Source: Sambucus nigra
Taxonomy: Eukaryota > Streptophyta > Magnoliopsida > Dipsacales > Adoxaceae
NCBI GenBank assembly: GCA_949130495.1
Contig: OX422221.1
Coordinates: 144,679,405 to 144,743,404 of the forward strand
Reading direction: 5' to 3'
Length of the DNA stretch: 64,000 nucleotides
The position numbers and the translations under genes are program-made. The notes beneath the pieces were generated by a model. It saw nothing but the letters and a program-made list of their open reading frames with translations. It was not told where the DNA came from and did not search any database. Below are positions 26,400 through 36,594 of the stretch, in pieces; position 1 is the stretch's first letter; each line of letters starts with the position of its first letter.

Positions 26400-27619
26400 A
26401 GTTCATTACATGGTCACGCATGTTCTTTTATGATGATCCATATTTGTTTAAGTATTGTGCTGATCAAATCATCCGAAGATGTGTACCCGATGAAGAAATC
26501 CAAGGGGTAATTCGATTCTGTCATTCGGAAGCATGTGGAGGTCATTTTTCTAAAAATAAAACTGATGCGAAAATCCTTCAAAGTGGTCTTTATTGGCCCA
26601 CAATCTTCTGGGATGTGAATGCTTTTTGTAAATCATGCGATAGATGCCAAAGAATGGGTGCTATTACTCGCCGTGACATGATTCCATTAACCCCAATTCT
26701 AGTATTGGAATTGTTTGATTGTTGGGGTATTGATTTCATGGGCCCATTTCCACCTTCTTTTGGTTTTCTATACATCCTCGTTGCTGTAGATTACGTCTCC
26801 AAATGGGTTGAGGCAATAGCTACAAGGACGAATGATAGCAAAGTGGTGATAAAATTCATTCAAGAAAATATACTTTCTCGTTTTGGTATGCCTAAGGCCA
26901 TAATCAGTGATAATGGATCTCATTTTTGCAATAGGCCTATGGAGAACCTAATGAGGAAGTATGGCATTGTCCATAAAGTTGAAACAACTTATCACCCTCA
27001 ATCGAATGGCCAAGCCGAGCTTGCTAATCAGGAAATCAAAAATATCTTGGAAAAGACGGTCGATCCTAATAGGAAAGATTGGTCTATCAGATTAAATGAT
27101 GCGCTTTGGGCCTATAGAACCGCATATAAGAATCCCCTTGGGATGTCCCCATTTCGATTTGTGTATGGCAAATTTTGTCATCTTCCGGTTGACATCGAAC
27201 ACAAATCATATTGGGCTATCAAAAGGGTGAACTTCAATATGGATAAAGCCGGTGAAATAAGGAAACTTCAATTGAATGAGTTGGAAGAAATACGCAATGA
27301 TGCGTATGAAAGTGCTAAAATATCCAAGGACCGAATGAAACGAGCTCATGACAGAATCATTCGTAAGAAAGAGTTTCATTCGGGACAAAAAGTACTTCTC
27401 TACAACTCGAGGTTGCACTTGTTTCCCGAGAAATTGCGGTCAAGGTGGTCAGGTCCATTCATTGTGAAAGAAGTATTTCCCCATGGAGATGTTGAACTCA
27501 TAGATGAGAAAGGGGGAAACACATTTAAAGTTAATGGGCATCGTCTCAAGCCCTATTTGGAAGCAATTGTCAAAGAAGCCGACACAATCTGGCTGTCGGA
27601 CCCCATTTATGGGGATTGA
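26400..27619 (+). pseudogene. Athila integrase domain (open frame, but downstream of pol stops)
   Basis: The frame 26123-27619 (498 codons) is fully open and contains the end of RNase H and all of integrase. The zinc module has [11 protein letters not shown] and CKSCDRCQ. The catalytic triad is present: WGIDFMGPF, then IISDNGSHF, then [19 protein letters not shown]. The C-terminal [20 protein letters not shown] is the GPY/F-like module; there is no chromodomain. The domain itself looks intact, but as part of a polyprotein it lies behind two frameshifts and several stops, so it is counted as broken. Confidence 0.9.
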
Positions 27620-28223
27620 CTGAACAAAGGGAGGTGAGGTCGTCGCACCCCCGACATGTATGGGGTGATTGTAGTACATAGGAGTCTTAGGAAATAGAAG
27701 TCTTAGGATTGAGTCATTCCAGGGGTTGAGAATCCGAAGGGTGAGGGGTGTTTGGTTTTCGATGAGCATTGAGGATAGTCTGAAGTGTGAGTAGTGGAAA
27801 ACTCATGTTTGGAAGAGAGAATAGAAACATTTTTGGAGAAAAGAAGAGAGAGGAAGAATTCAGAAAATCAGCAGACCGGATCGGTCCGGCCTGATATTAA
27901 AAGAACCGATCCGGTCAGGCGGATCGGTCCGGGTGAATTAAGAGAACCAATTCGGTAAGGCGAATCGGTCCGGTCCCAAAATCGGATCGGTTCGGTTGTC
28001 TGCAGAATTTCATTTCCCAAGGGACACCTCTTCGATCCACACCTCTTCACTTCCCCTAATCCATTCACTTCCTTCAAAAATTCATCCCAATTCATCCACC
28101 CTTTCATTCGCTCCAAATTCACACTCACCCACTATAAATACACCCATCACCCTATCCATTTTATTTACACCTACACCTACACTTACCTTCTCTTCTCCAT
28201 TACTGTTTCCATCCTCCATATCC
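27620..28223 (+). promoter_or_regulatory. Spacer with a putative internal promoter upstream of the third Athila ORF
   Basis: Between the pol stop and the third ORF there is a GATC-palindrome cluster at 27875-27997 (CCGGATCGGTCCGG, CCGATCCGG, CGGATCGGTCCGG, CGGATCGGTTCGG), then a C-rich leader-like stretch, and TATAAATA at 28133-28140, 84 bp before the ATG at 28224. The arrangement mirrors the LTR (cluster, about 100-135 bp, TATA). This suggests, but does not prove, a separate transcript for the third ORF. Confidence 0.5.
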
Positions 28224-29366
28224 ATGGCTGTTCCTCAGAAGTATACCTCCATTAAAGTCCTTCCCGACGGACATGGAGAGTACCGTTCCCGCCGCGAAGC
28301 AAACTGGTGCCGTAGGTTTTTCAGCCCTACCCGAAAAATTCATATCGAACGTAAAGTGTTGTGGGACCAAATGCCCAATTCTGTCACAGCCCTTTTCCTG
28401 TCACGGGGCTGGTGTCGTTTCTTCAACGAACCTTATGAGGCAGTTTGGGAGAATGAAGTGCGTCAGTTCTACGGATCTCTTGTTCGTACCGCTGAATTTG
28501 AATCCCGAGCCTATGTGGATTCCATCCCTATCCCATTCTCACTTGACCTTGTGGTACGGAAGCTAGAGTGTTTTGGTGTGATCACTCCGGCCCAGTTTGA
28601 TTATCCGGGTCCCGATGCCGTTCTCACCAAAGAAGTTTGTATCTCGAGGATCCATCCCGGTGCGGTTTGGAATACTGAGACATTTCCCGTCGGTCGCTTA
28701 TCCGATAAGGCACGATTTAATTTTCATATCGTTTGTGCCAATATTTTGCAAACCTCCAATAATTCAGCGATGAGGCCGCGCCAAGCTACTATGAAGTATC
28801 ATTTGTTCGACCCTGCGACAGTGATCAACTTAGCCCGGACCTTTTACACCGATATCCTTTTTGTGGCCTATGACAAAAAGGGTCGCGCCCCTCTTCCTTA
28901 TGGTCGCCTCATTACATCCATGCTTCGGGATGCCGGGATAGCACCATCACAAGATCTTATCAACTTGCCCAAGACATTAGGGCAAGAATCCCGCACTCGT
29001 AGTGAAAGACAAATTCAACTCGTCCGCGCAAGACGCGGTGGCGATTCGAGTGACGAGGAGACCGATGAGGAGGACGTCGCTGATGAGGACGTTGCGATGG
29101 AGGAAGGTGAGGAGGAAGAATATGAGGAGACTGCTGATCCAGATTATGTTCCAGTTGGTACGGGATTGACTGAGCGCGTTCTCTCCCTTGAAACGCGTTT
29201 TGACGCGTATGTGTCCCCCTACGAGAGGGACATGAGTTTGGTCCTGCGTATGCAGGCCGACTTGCATCGTCTTCAGTTGGGACCCGAGGCCCCTCTTCCT
29301 CCTTACCATTATAATCCCTATGATCCTGCTGCTCCCAGTCCTTCCCATCCCCCACCCGCCCCTTAG
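28224..29366 (+). CDS. Third Athila ORF: putative plant transposon protein domain
   Basis: An intact frame of 381 codons from the Met at 28224; the frame is open back to an ATG at 27996, but the TATAAATA at 28133 and the low-complexity Ser/Thr/Pro run before 28224 favour the inner start. The N-terminal and middle part, with WDQMPNSVTALFLSRGW, NEVRQFYGSL, VDSIPIPFSLDLVVRKL and FNFHIVCANILQTSNN, resembles the protein found after pol in many Athila elements (annotated elsewhere as putative plant transposon protein, at the env-like position). The C-terminal third has an acidic stretch (about residues 270-310) and a Pro-rich tail. I see no convincing signal peptide or membrane segment. Function unknown. 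It is the only long intact gene in the window. Confidence 0.75.
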   Translation: MAVPQKYTSIKVLPDGHGEYRSRREANWCRRFFSPTRKIHIERKVLWDQMPNSVTALFLSRGWCRFFNEPYEAVWENEVRQFYGSLVRTAEFESRAYVDSIPIPFSLDLVVRKLECFGVITPAQFDYPGPDAVLTKEVCISRIHPGAVWNTETFPVGRLSDKARFNFHIVCANILQTSNNSAMRPRQATMKYHLFDPATVINLARTFYTDILFVAYDKKGRAPLPYGRLITSMLRDAGIAPSQDLINLPKTLGQESRTRSERQIQLVRARRGGDSSDEETDEEDVADEDVAMEEGEEEEYEETADPDYVPVGTGLTERVLSLETRFDAYVSPYERDMSLVLRMQADLHRLQLGPEAPLPPYHYNPYDPAAPSPSHPPPAP

Positions 29367-31091
29367 GATGCCCCTATCCCCTTTAGGCTTTTTATAGCTA
29401 TTTTTTTTCTTTTTTTTTTCTTTTTGCTTCCACAGATGTGTCACAGTTTGCTTGTAATCTACAGTTTTAGTATGTTATTTGCTTGTTTTATTTATCGCAC
29501 TCTTTATGTTGTCTTATTTATCTCTCTCGTCCATTTGATTGCGTACAATGAAAATCACTAAGTTAGGGGGGATGACAGGTACGTATTCATAAAACTTCGC
29601 ATATATATAAAAAAAAATTGAAAAATGTTGAAAAGCCAAAAATATTTTTGTTCACAATAAATACAAATTGGAATTTAAATTTTTCAAAAATATCACCTTT
29701 ATTCTATTTAAAGTCTCAAATTGTTAAATCTCAATTGCACTAAGCCAAAATTGACCGAAGATGGAAATTGAAAAAAAATTGACGACTTTACGAATAAGTG
29801 TGGAGATTGATCAAACCCGGTGAGATTTTGAGCCTTTCAATTTTTTATGAGTTTTTAAATCAATCCGAGTTTATGATTAACTCAAAGTTCTTTTCAGCGT
29901 TTTAATAAGTTGTCGATGATCTCAATCCTTTGTTTTCATCGGTTATGGGAAATGTGTGAAATGTTCTCTCGAAATTCGTGCTAAATATATCTCTAAACTT
30001 AATTAATCTCGAGATGCATATGGTAATGTGATTAGCAATTTGGACAATGAAGTAGGCCCTCTTTTGTTTGTTACCAAAAAATATTAGCCATAAAAAGTTA
30101 TGAAAAACAAAATTATTCCTTTGCAACCCACTTTGAGCCTAATATAATATTTCCCTTTCGTTTGATAACCCGAAAAACCCAAATAGCCCGGAATTGTGAA
30201 AATTCATCAAGTAAGTCCAAATTGTGCAATAAAAAGGGGCAAGAAAAAAAATAAAAAATAAAAAATATAGTGAAAAAAAAATGAAAATTGAAAAAGAAAG
30301 AGAAAAATGAGCAAATGCCCGAAAAAGCACTAATGGACGTCATAAGGATATTTTCCAATTCCAAACAATCCATCTATTCCCAATTTTACCCTTTACACCT
30401 TTTAACCCAAAAAGTCCTAACCGAGTCCGAATGGTGAAATTAATTACCGCATGGAGAGCTAAGACATGAAAAGATAATAAAATGAGAGATTAAATGGTGT
30501 GAAATAGAGGTGATGTTCCCATTTCCAAATAACTGTACTCGATGATGATATCTTTTCACCATATATTTCTTTCTTTTCAATTTTGTATGCATGAATTTGT
30601 GTCCATTATATTTAGTCTTTATATCATGCATACCGAGAGAAAATAGACACAATCCAAGTGATTCGTTTGTGAGTGCAATCCGTAAGAATTTGAATCAAGA
30701 CGAATTTTCGGAAAGTAGCGTAATGCTCAATCGGTGGAAATTGGAGGTTTAATTTTTGGCTTTGCACACACACACTATGGTTTGAGACATTTGAATATGA
30801 ATTTATGGTGAGTATTTTTCGAAAAGTTTAAATTGTACAATTTTTAGGTAATTTGATATTTATTTGAGTCAATAAAGAATTTTGTGGGTATATTCACTGC
30901 AAACCCTCACGAGACAAGACTCGTCCTACTAGGGTAACCTAGAGGTTTAAAGGCTTATTGCATATGCTAAATGAAATCGCATGCCTGCGAAAGTGGAATT
31001 TTATTTTAATAAAGGGAATTTGCAAGAGTTGAATTTTGGTTAGATTCAGTTACATTGCCCGGGACGTGCAAAGTCCTAAGTTAGGGGGATT
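29367..31091 (+). other. Athila 3' untranslated region with two polypurine tracts
   Basis: About 1.7 kb, AT-rich, without genes. The motif CTAAGTTAGGGGG occurs twice: at 29558-29571 and at 31076-31090, the latter directly next to the 3' LTR and therefore the plus-strand primer. The minus-strand frames here are T-rich artefacts. Confidence 0.75.
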
Positions 31092-32668
31092 TGACCAAGC
31101 GTAAATTCTTCTGAATTTAGCCCCTTAATTTAGTGATTTTAATATCTCGAACAAGGTAATTGAATCATTTTTAGTCCATATCACTCTATTGTCTGTTTCT
31201 AACAATATTCCCTAGTTTTTGTGTAATTGTGATGAAGTTTTCAGGAATGGAATGCAAGAAAGGAAAAGAAGAAATCAGAAGAAATGTCAGAGGGCAAAAG
31301 AGTAAAATTCCACTCAAATGTCGAAGGTGACACCAAAAGAGAAGTTGAAGAGCATGAGTTCACAAGAGCATAGGAAGAAACGACACCCAAATCAGAGTTC
31401 TAGATCAAAAGTTATGGCCAGTCAAAGTTGCAAGGAGAAAGTCAACAAGGAAGAACATCGGACCGATCCGAGGTAAACCGGACCGATCCGAAATGATCCA
31501 AGTCCAGTAGACCCCGGATGGATAGAAAACCGATGGAGAGGAAATCCAGACCAATCCGACTAGGACCGGATCGATCCGGTAAAAATAAAAGAACCGATCT
31601 GGTGGATACCGGACCGATCCGAGGGAAAGCCGGACCGATCCGGGCATGCGAAATCCTGGCATTAATTATGCAGGTAAAGCAATGCAACTCTTGGGGAAAC
31701 TTGCGCGTCAAGCACATTGGCTGTCAATCTCGGTACTTTGTGCTATAAAAGCCCGTGCCCTACATCATTTTAGGGAGCTAGCTAGAGAGAGTTGTTAGGG
31801 TTTACCAGTTTGAGAGTTCTAGAGAGAATCAGAGTCTGAATTTTAGGGTTAAATTTACTATTCCTTCAAGAATTTTCAGGAGCACCAATTTGTAAGAAAT
31901 TCTGAATTCCAATTACTTTCTTGTTGCTGAATACAAGTAAACTCATTCCATTCTATAGTTTTATTATTTGCAATTTACTTACAATGTTTTGTGGATCCAT
32001 AATTTTATATATGAATTTATTCTTTAATCAAATCATGAGTAGCTAAATTCCCAAGGGTTGGGGTACATGAACTCAATCCAATGCAAATTATCTAGATAGA
32101 AAACAGAGGTTAAATTAAAATATTGATTGAATCGTGAAAGAAAATCATACAAACATTGTCAATCTTTTAATCTCTCTTGCCCTAGGTACTTGAGATGTTT
32201 AAGAACGCTTTGCGAGTATGATTTATCATTCACCGCTTATATTGATCTTTGATTTCGTATGGTGCGGGCTTGAACCTCATATACGTAATGCTTCGAATCT
32301 ATAAAGACTGGATCTAGTCAATAGTTTTAATTTACAATTCTGGTATTCTATAAGATAATTTTTTAAGGATTGAGGGATTGTACCCTACCCTATTTTCTCC
32401 CATTTGTCAGACCTAAATCTGTTTGTAATTTTCAGTTTGTGTTTCTTGATTAAAGTGTTAGTAGTTCACTATAAATTTTCCCAATCCTTAATCATCTTTT
32501 TGTTTCTTTTGAGAAATCATTTCCAGATTTAATAATTTTTCTAGTTATTATTTGGCAATTTCGATCCCTGTGGATAAGATCCCGATTTACCGGGTTACTA
32601 CTTGAGCGACAGGCTTGCACTTGAGCCTAGAGTGAACGCACTTTTGAGACAAATTTTAAGTCGGTTCA
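31092..32668 (+). repeat. 3' LTR of the Athila element
   Basis: It runs from TGACCAAGCG to AAGTCGGTTCA, then ATTCT. TATA is at 31744-31750 and the GATC cluster at 31459-31643. It is nearly identical to the 5' LTR over its whole length. Confidence 0.93.
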
Positions 32669-33196
32669 ATTCTCCCAAAAACGAATCGATTCGACTAAGA
32701 AAACAGACCTACTATCTCAGCCCGAATCGATTCGGCCCTAACCATAATCGATTCAGTTTCCCGAACCTGTAACCTCCCTTATAGGCGAATTGATTCTCTT
32801 GGGAGGCGAATCGATTCGGCCTGGAAAAAATGCCCAATTTGGGTTACGGGTTATATGAACCCTAAAATCTCCAAAACCCCCAAATCTTCAATTTCTCCAA
32901 CATCAACAACAAATAATTCTACCAAATCATTTCTACACAACTACTAACTAATATATTCTCCTCAAACAAACTTTAAATCAAAGATTAAAGGATTAAACAC
33001 CAAAAGTTCCCAAAACCCATAAGTGGTTTAAATCTCAAAAACCTAACTATATATGAAATTTATCACATTAAATCATACACTAGCAAGTTAGAAACTTGCC
33101 TCAAGTTTATAGGCTCGGATTCTCTTCCCGCAACAACGATTTCCAGCTCCAATCTTCACTTTCTATCTCTTTTCTCCCATTTTCTCCCAAGTTCTC

Positions 33197-33200
<4 letters not shown>

Positions 33201-33250
<50 letters not shown>
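33201..33250. repeat. (CT)25 microsatellite
   Basis: A perfect CT dinucleotide run within the Tekay solo LTR. The Arg-Glu repeat frame over it on the minus strand is an artefact. Confidence 0.95.
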
Positions 33251-33251
<1 letters not shown>

Positions 33252-33721
33252 AGCTTATAACATGAAATGAGAAATAAAAGGGGTTTGGGAGACTTAAACA
33301 GGCAATTAACATTGTTCCCATCTTTAATTGTTGATACACCATTAAAATGACTCATAACTACATAATTGAGTCTTAACCTGTCAAAAGTGCCCGAAACTCA
33401 AAAATACAATATGGCACTTATTTTCACTATCCCAACTATTTCAAAACTAACCGTACCCTCTAAATTGGCATCCGGAGTAACGTATAATATTTTATGTTCC
33501 AACGACCTTTTAATTTATTAATAATACTCAAATTTGAATATAATTCATAACCGTCGCTTAAAGCACAACGACGTAACAGTAAATAGGCAAAACTTGGTAA
33601 ATATTATCTCTTAACTCACTTAAAATAATATTTACTCTAACTTTCTCCATTTTATCTATTTAACCCATCGGGTAAATTTATTATAAAATAATCACTCAAA
33701 AGTCTGGGTTGTTACATTAAA

Positions 33722-35539
33722 GGGGTGTCATCCACTCCACCAGCTTAAGAAATGGTGGGAACATCCTCAGCTATTTCAAACGACTGAGAATTTGAAGCAC
33801 CCTTCTTCTATTTTCTAGAAAGATTGCTCAATGTGTGCTATAACTCAGTTGGCTTGATTTTATTGAAAGATATTAGACCAAGTGTTGAAAAGCCAATCGA
33901 ATAACCCTTCAACCTAAGATATGTAGGGGAGATCTCTAAACACCTAGATACAAGGGCTAATAAAGGATGCCCTTTTTGAACAGTGAAAGCTGATTCGACC
34001 AAAATATAGTGAGGTAGTTGGTGAAATTTCTTCATTTTTCTTTCTTGGAGGGGATGAAAAAGTTCCCTTTGTAACTAGCCGACATAGCTACCATAGTCTT
34101 ATTTAAAAAATTCCCACATGCTGGAGAGAAGTTGGTAGGTTTCTCTAACTGTAATTGACTGAGAAGTGACACACCCTGGTCATAACTAAAATGGGTCGCT
34201 ACCCTATGGGGAGAGTAAACAACATGAAAAACTTCCCACTTTATGAAGGAAGGAAGGTAGGAAGGAGTTAGGATTAAGAGAATGCCAAAAGAAGGATTGT
34301 TTCTGGCAAAAGTTTCATCGACAACATCTTTCGATCGAGAGGACTCAAAAAAGAATTTGTTGGTGTAATATTGGGTTGTGATGGTATAGGGTCGAATGTA
34401 TAATTCACTAAAGTTGTCAATCAAAGGGATGAGGGGTTTCCTACTATTTGTATGATTGGACACACAAACGGAAGGAACTTTTACTGTGTGAGAAACTGAC
34501 AGCATGGCCAAAGGGGAAAAATTAGGAAATTTTGAGTGAAGGAAATCAGTGAGGAGTAAGGTGTTGGAATAATTGGAAACACAAAAATGACCGACCAATC
34601 TGACGGTGTCAGCATAAGTTCTATCTAACCAGGTATAAAGAGAACCAAAAGTTATGGCAGCTAAGGGAATTTTAACACCCAAGCACGTTTAAATGACCAT
34701 ACTGATCAAATCCTCCTCAAGAAATCATGATGTCTCCGGGGCAAAAATATCTTAGAGAGGAAAACTAAAATGTAAGATGGAAGCTCAAAGGCATAACCAA
34801 AACCATCCCTAGTTGAGGGCAAATCGACAACTTACTTGCCCTTAGGATTGGCCTTAGTAAGATACCTCGCTTTAGCAACAACCTTGCCTTCCACAAAATA
34901 AAAATATCGAATCATCTAACTAAAAGTACATTTGTTCGAACGACCAATACATCTCTTACAGACTTGATCCAATGCCTTCATTTTATTCTCCTCCTCCATA
35001 GAAGTAGATTCCTCGAAGAAGTTTTCATTCCCAGTAGCATCTAACCCCAGGAGATCATAGACATCTTTCAAGGTGATACTAAACTCATCCCATGTTTCCA
35101 CAAAAGTGTGGGACAAATAATTCCATCGAGAGACCAGTAAATTTAAGGAATTATTTAGATTACTCAAACTTATGTTACCAAACCACATAGTGCCTGACAA
35201 ACCAACTTGGTACAAGTGGTTGACATACTTGGAATGGATGTATTCTGTTCATGGTCCCAACCAGTCGCACGACTCACCAGAGGACTCAAATTCCACATTA
35301 GAGCTATGAAAATCCACATGTTTTATCCGTAATATGGTTACACTAGCACTAAGGATATACGCTCAGTCCTTCACCTTATTATTTTTTTCCACCAATAAGT
35401 GTGGAGTTGCCCTGGCAGTTTAATGGTTAAGATAAAATTCAATCACTGCCTATAATAGATCTTCAACACAAAAGAAGGGAGAATGACAGTGCTTGATCCA
35501 TTAAACTTGTATGACAAGGGTGGTGGGAGAAGTGGTCAT
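33722..35539 (-). pseudogene. Tat antisense gene, 5' half: plant-mobile-domain-like protein
   Basis: The probable start is the ATG at 35539, about 205 bp after a TATA box at 35752-35745. The frame at 35215-34916 contains HTFVETWDEFSITLKDVYDL followed by LGLDATGNE: the TL.DV..LLGL.V.G core of the plant mobile domain (aminotransferase-like). The frame at 34682-34032 (216 codons) continues with VKIPLAAITFGSLYTWLDR and VYSPHRVATHFSYDQGV, a block I associate with this antisense protein in Tat elements. Between them, ELPSYILVFLSKIF fits the FL..WLS..VFP part. Several stops are present. The gene is cut at 33721 by the Tekay solo LTR and continues at 18536. Role in the element unknown. Confidence 0.65.
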
Positions 35540-35744
35540 GGAAAAAGGGGTGGTTTTAATGATGGGTCCATTTAAATAGTGATTATGAAGAGAGAATGGT
35601 GAAAAATGAAGGTAAAGGATTAAGAAATAGATGATTCGGGTTTTCAAGTGCAAGAAATAAGGAGAATAGGAGTTTTCCTTTCTAAGAACACTCTTCCTCT
35701 GTAAAATTTTTGAAGTATACGGACCAACGGAGAAGACAATACCC

Positions 35745-35752
35745 TTTTTATA
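35745..35752 (-). promoter_or_regulatory. TATA box for the antisense gene
   Basis: Minus-strand TATAAAAA in the context ACTTATAAAAAGGG, upstream of the ATG at 35539. Position and match are good; activity is inferred. Confidence 0.5.
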
Positions 35753-35877
35753 AGTAGAAAAAACATATTAAAATGGCAGAGAGTGATAGCCACGCATGTG
35801 TGGTTGCGTATGATCAGGCAAAAATAATCATTAAATTTTGTTAAAATGGGCACTGAGGTGGCGCGCATGAAAGCCAC

Positions 35878-36405
35878 ACGCTAATCCGGGGCTTCCACGT
35901 TTTATAGTGTGGGAAAGTGGATAGACATATTTAATGTGACAAGACAATTCGGTAATGATTTCTTTGGGGCTCAATTTACCTTTGGCATGCCTTGGGAACT
36001 TAATGGGATTTTTGGGGAATTTTAAAAAACCAATTGATTTCCCAAGTATAAACTTGGAGATTCAAAATCACTTAAAAATAAAATACATATAATAATGATA
36101 ATGAAAAAAGAGGTGCCCTAGTGAGTAAATTACGAGGTCAATCGAACAAAGGATCGTTCGAAAGAAAAATGATTGCTCTAACATATGTTCAAAAGCACAT
36201 TTTAGTATACATTAAAATAATAATTCTCTTTTTAGTGAAATCTCACTCGCATAAAAGGTTTCATCTAACAAGTGTCTATTTAGTCAATGGTTGTTCAAAA
36301 CATTTTCTATTATAGTTAAAACGTAACACACAAGAAGACGATAATGTTTTGTACAAATATTTATTGATGACTAAACAAATATCTCTACGAAGGAGCAAAT
36401 GTATA
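35878..36405. other. Tat spacer before the 3' LTR
   Basis: AT-rich sequence without genes. It contains TTCGAACG-like words (ATCGAACAAAGG, ATCGTTCGAAAG near 36139-36163) and ends in a purine-rich stretch, ACGAAGGAGCAAA, that could be the degraded polypurine tract. Confidence 0.45.
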
Positions 36406-36594
36406 GGGAGGTTAAAGATAATGGCCGATCAAACATTAAAAAATATTACCAAGGTGAATTAGGGGATGATTAAGTATAGACAATAAGGCCAAGGCTAATC
36501 TAAAGAAGCTCATTTCAAGGCACTCACACAATAGGCAAGGTTTCTCAAAGGCATTCCTTGATAAGCAATCTTATTCGAAGGAACATGAATAAAA
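36406..36594 (+). repeat. Start of the Tat 3' LTR, truncated by a Tekay insertion
   Basis: It aligns with 5103-5290 (GGAGGTTAAA, ACCAAGGTG, GGCCAAGGCT, AAGGCACTCACA and further words). It stops at the Tekay LTR boundary at 36595. The remainder of this LTR is not found further right in the window. Confidence 0.7.

Larger units (their letters stand above)
20366..32668 (+). mobile_element. Complete Athila-lineage Ty3/Gypsy element, 12.3 kb
   Basis: Two nearly identical LTRs (1550 and 1577 bp) flank gag, protease, RT, RNase H, IN and a third ORF. The target-site duplication ATTCT is exact (20361-20365 and 32669-32673). The PBS matches the tRNA-Asp type used by Athila/Calypso elements. The RT motif FMDD, the protease motif LDLGA and the order pol then extra ORF are Athila features. 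Gag-pol carries at least two frameshifts and four in-frame stops, so this copy cannot move by itself. High LTR similarity makes it the youngest large insertion here. Confidence 0.93.
18542..33716 (-). mobile_element. Tekay-type solo LTR (about 2.87 kb net) carrying a nested Athila element
   Basis: It begins TGTGACAACCCGCC and ends TGGGTTGTTACA, and is flanked by the 5-bp duplication TTAAA (18537-18541 and 33717-33721). Removing the Athila element and one copy of its target site leaves 2867 bp, close to the 2835 bp of the Tekay LTR at 36595-39429. The block TCTTAGCATCACTG at 18617-18630 is the minus-strand form of the conserved Tekay LTR motif, placing the LTR's 3' end at 18542. No internal domain belongs to it. 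It also contains a (CT)25 run and palindromic CGAATCGATTCG words. Confidence 0.88.

Noticed and set aside
28133..29366. Calling the third Athila ORF a viral envelope gene
   Set aside because: I see no signal peptide, transmembrane segment or fusion motif; only its position is envelope-like.
28960..29444. Two minus-strand frames over the end of the third Athila ORF
   Set aside because: Antisense shadows of the acidic and Pro-rich region; composition-driven.
33107..33355. Minus-strand frame with an Arg-Glu repeat
   Set aside because: Translation of the CT run inside a Tekay LTR.
15732..35539. Reading the antisense protein as a host gene
   Set aside because: Its two halves lie between the Tat integrase and the Tat 3' LTR and are disrupted by the same insertions, so it belongs to the element.
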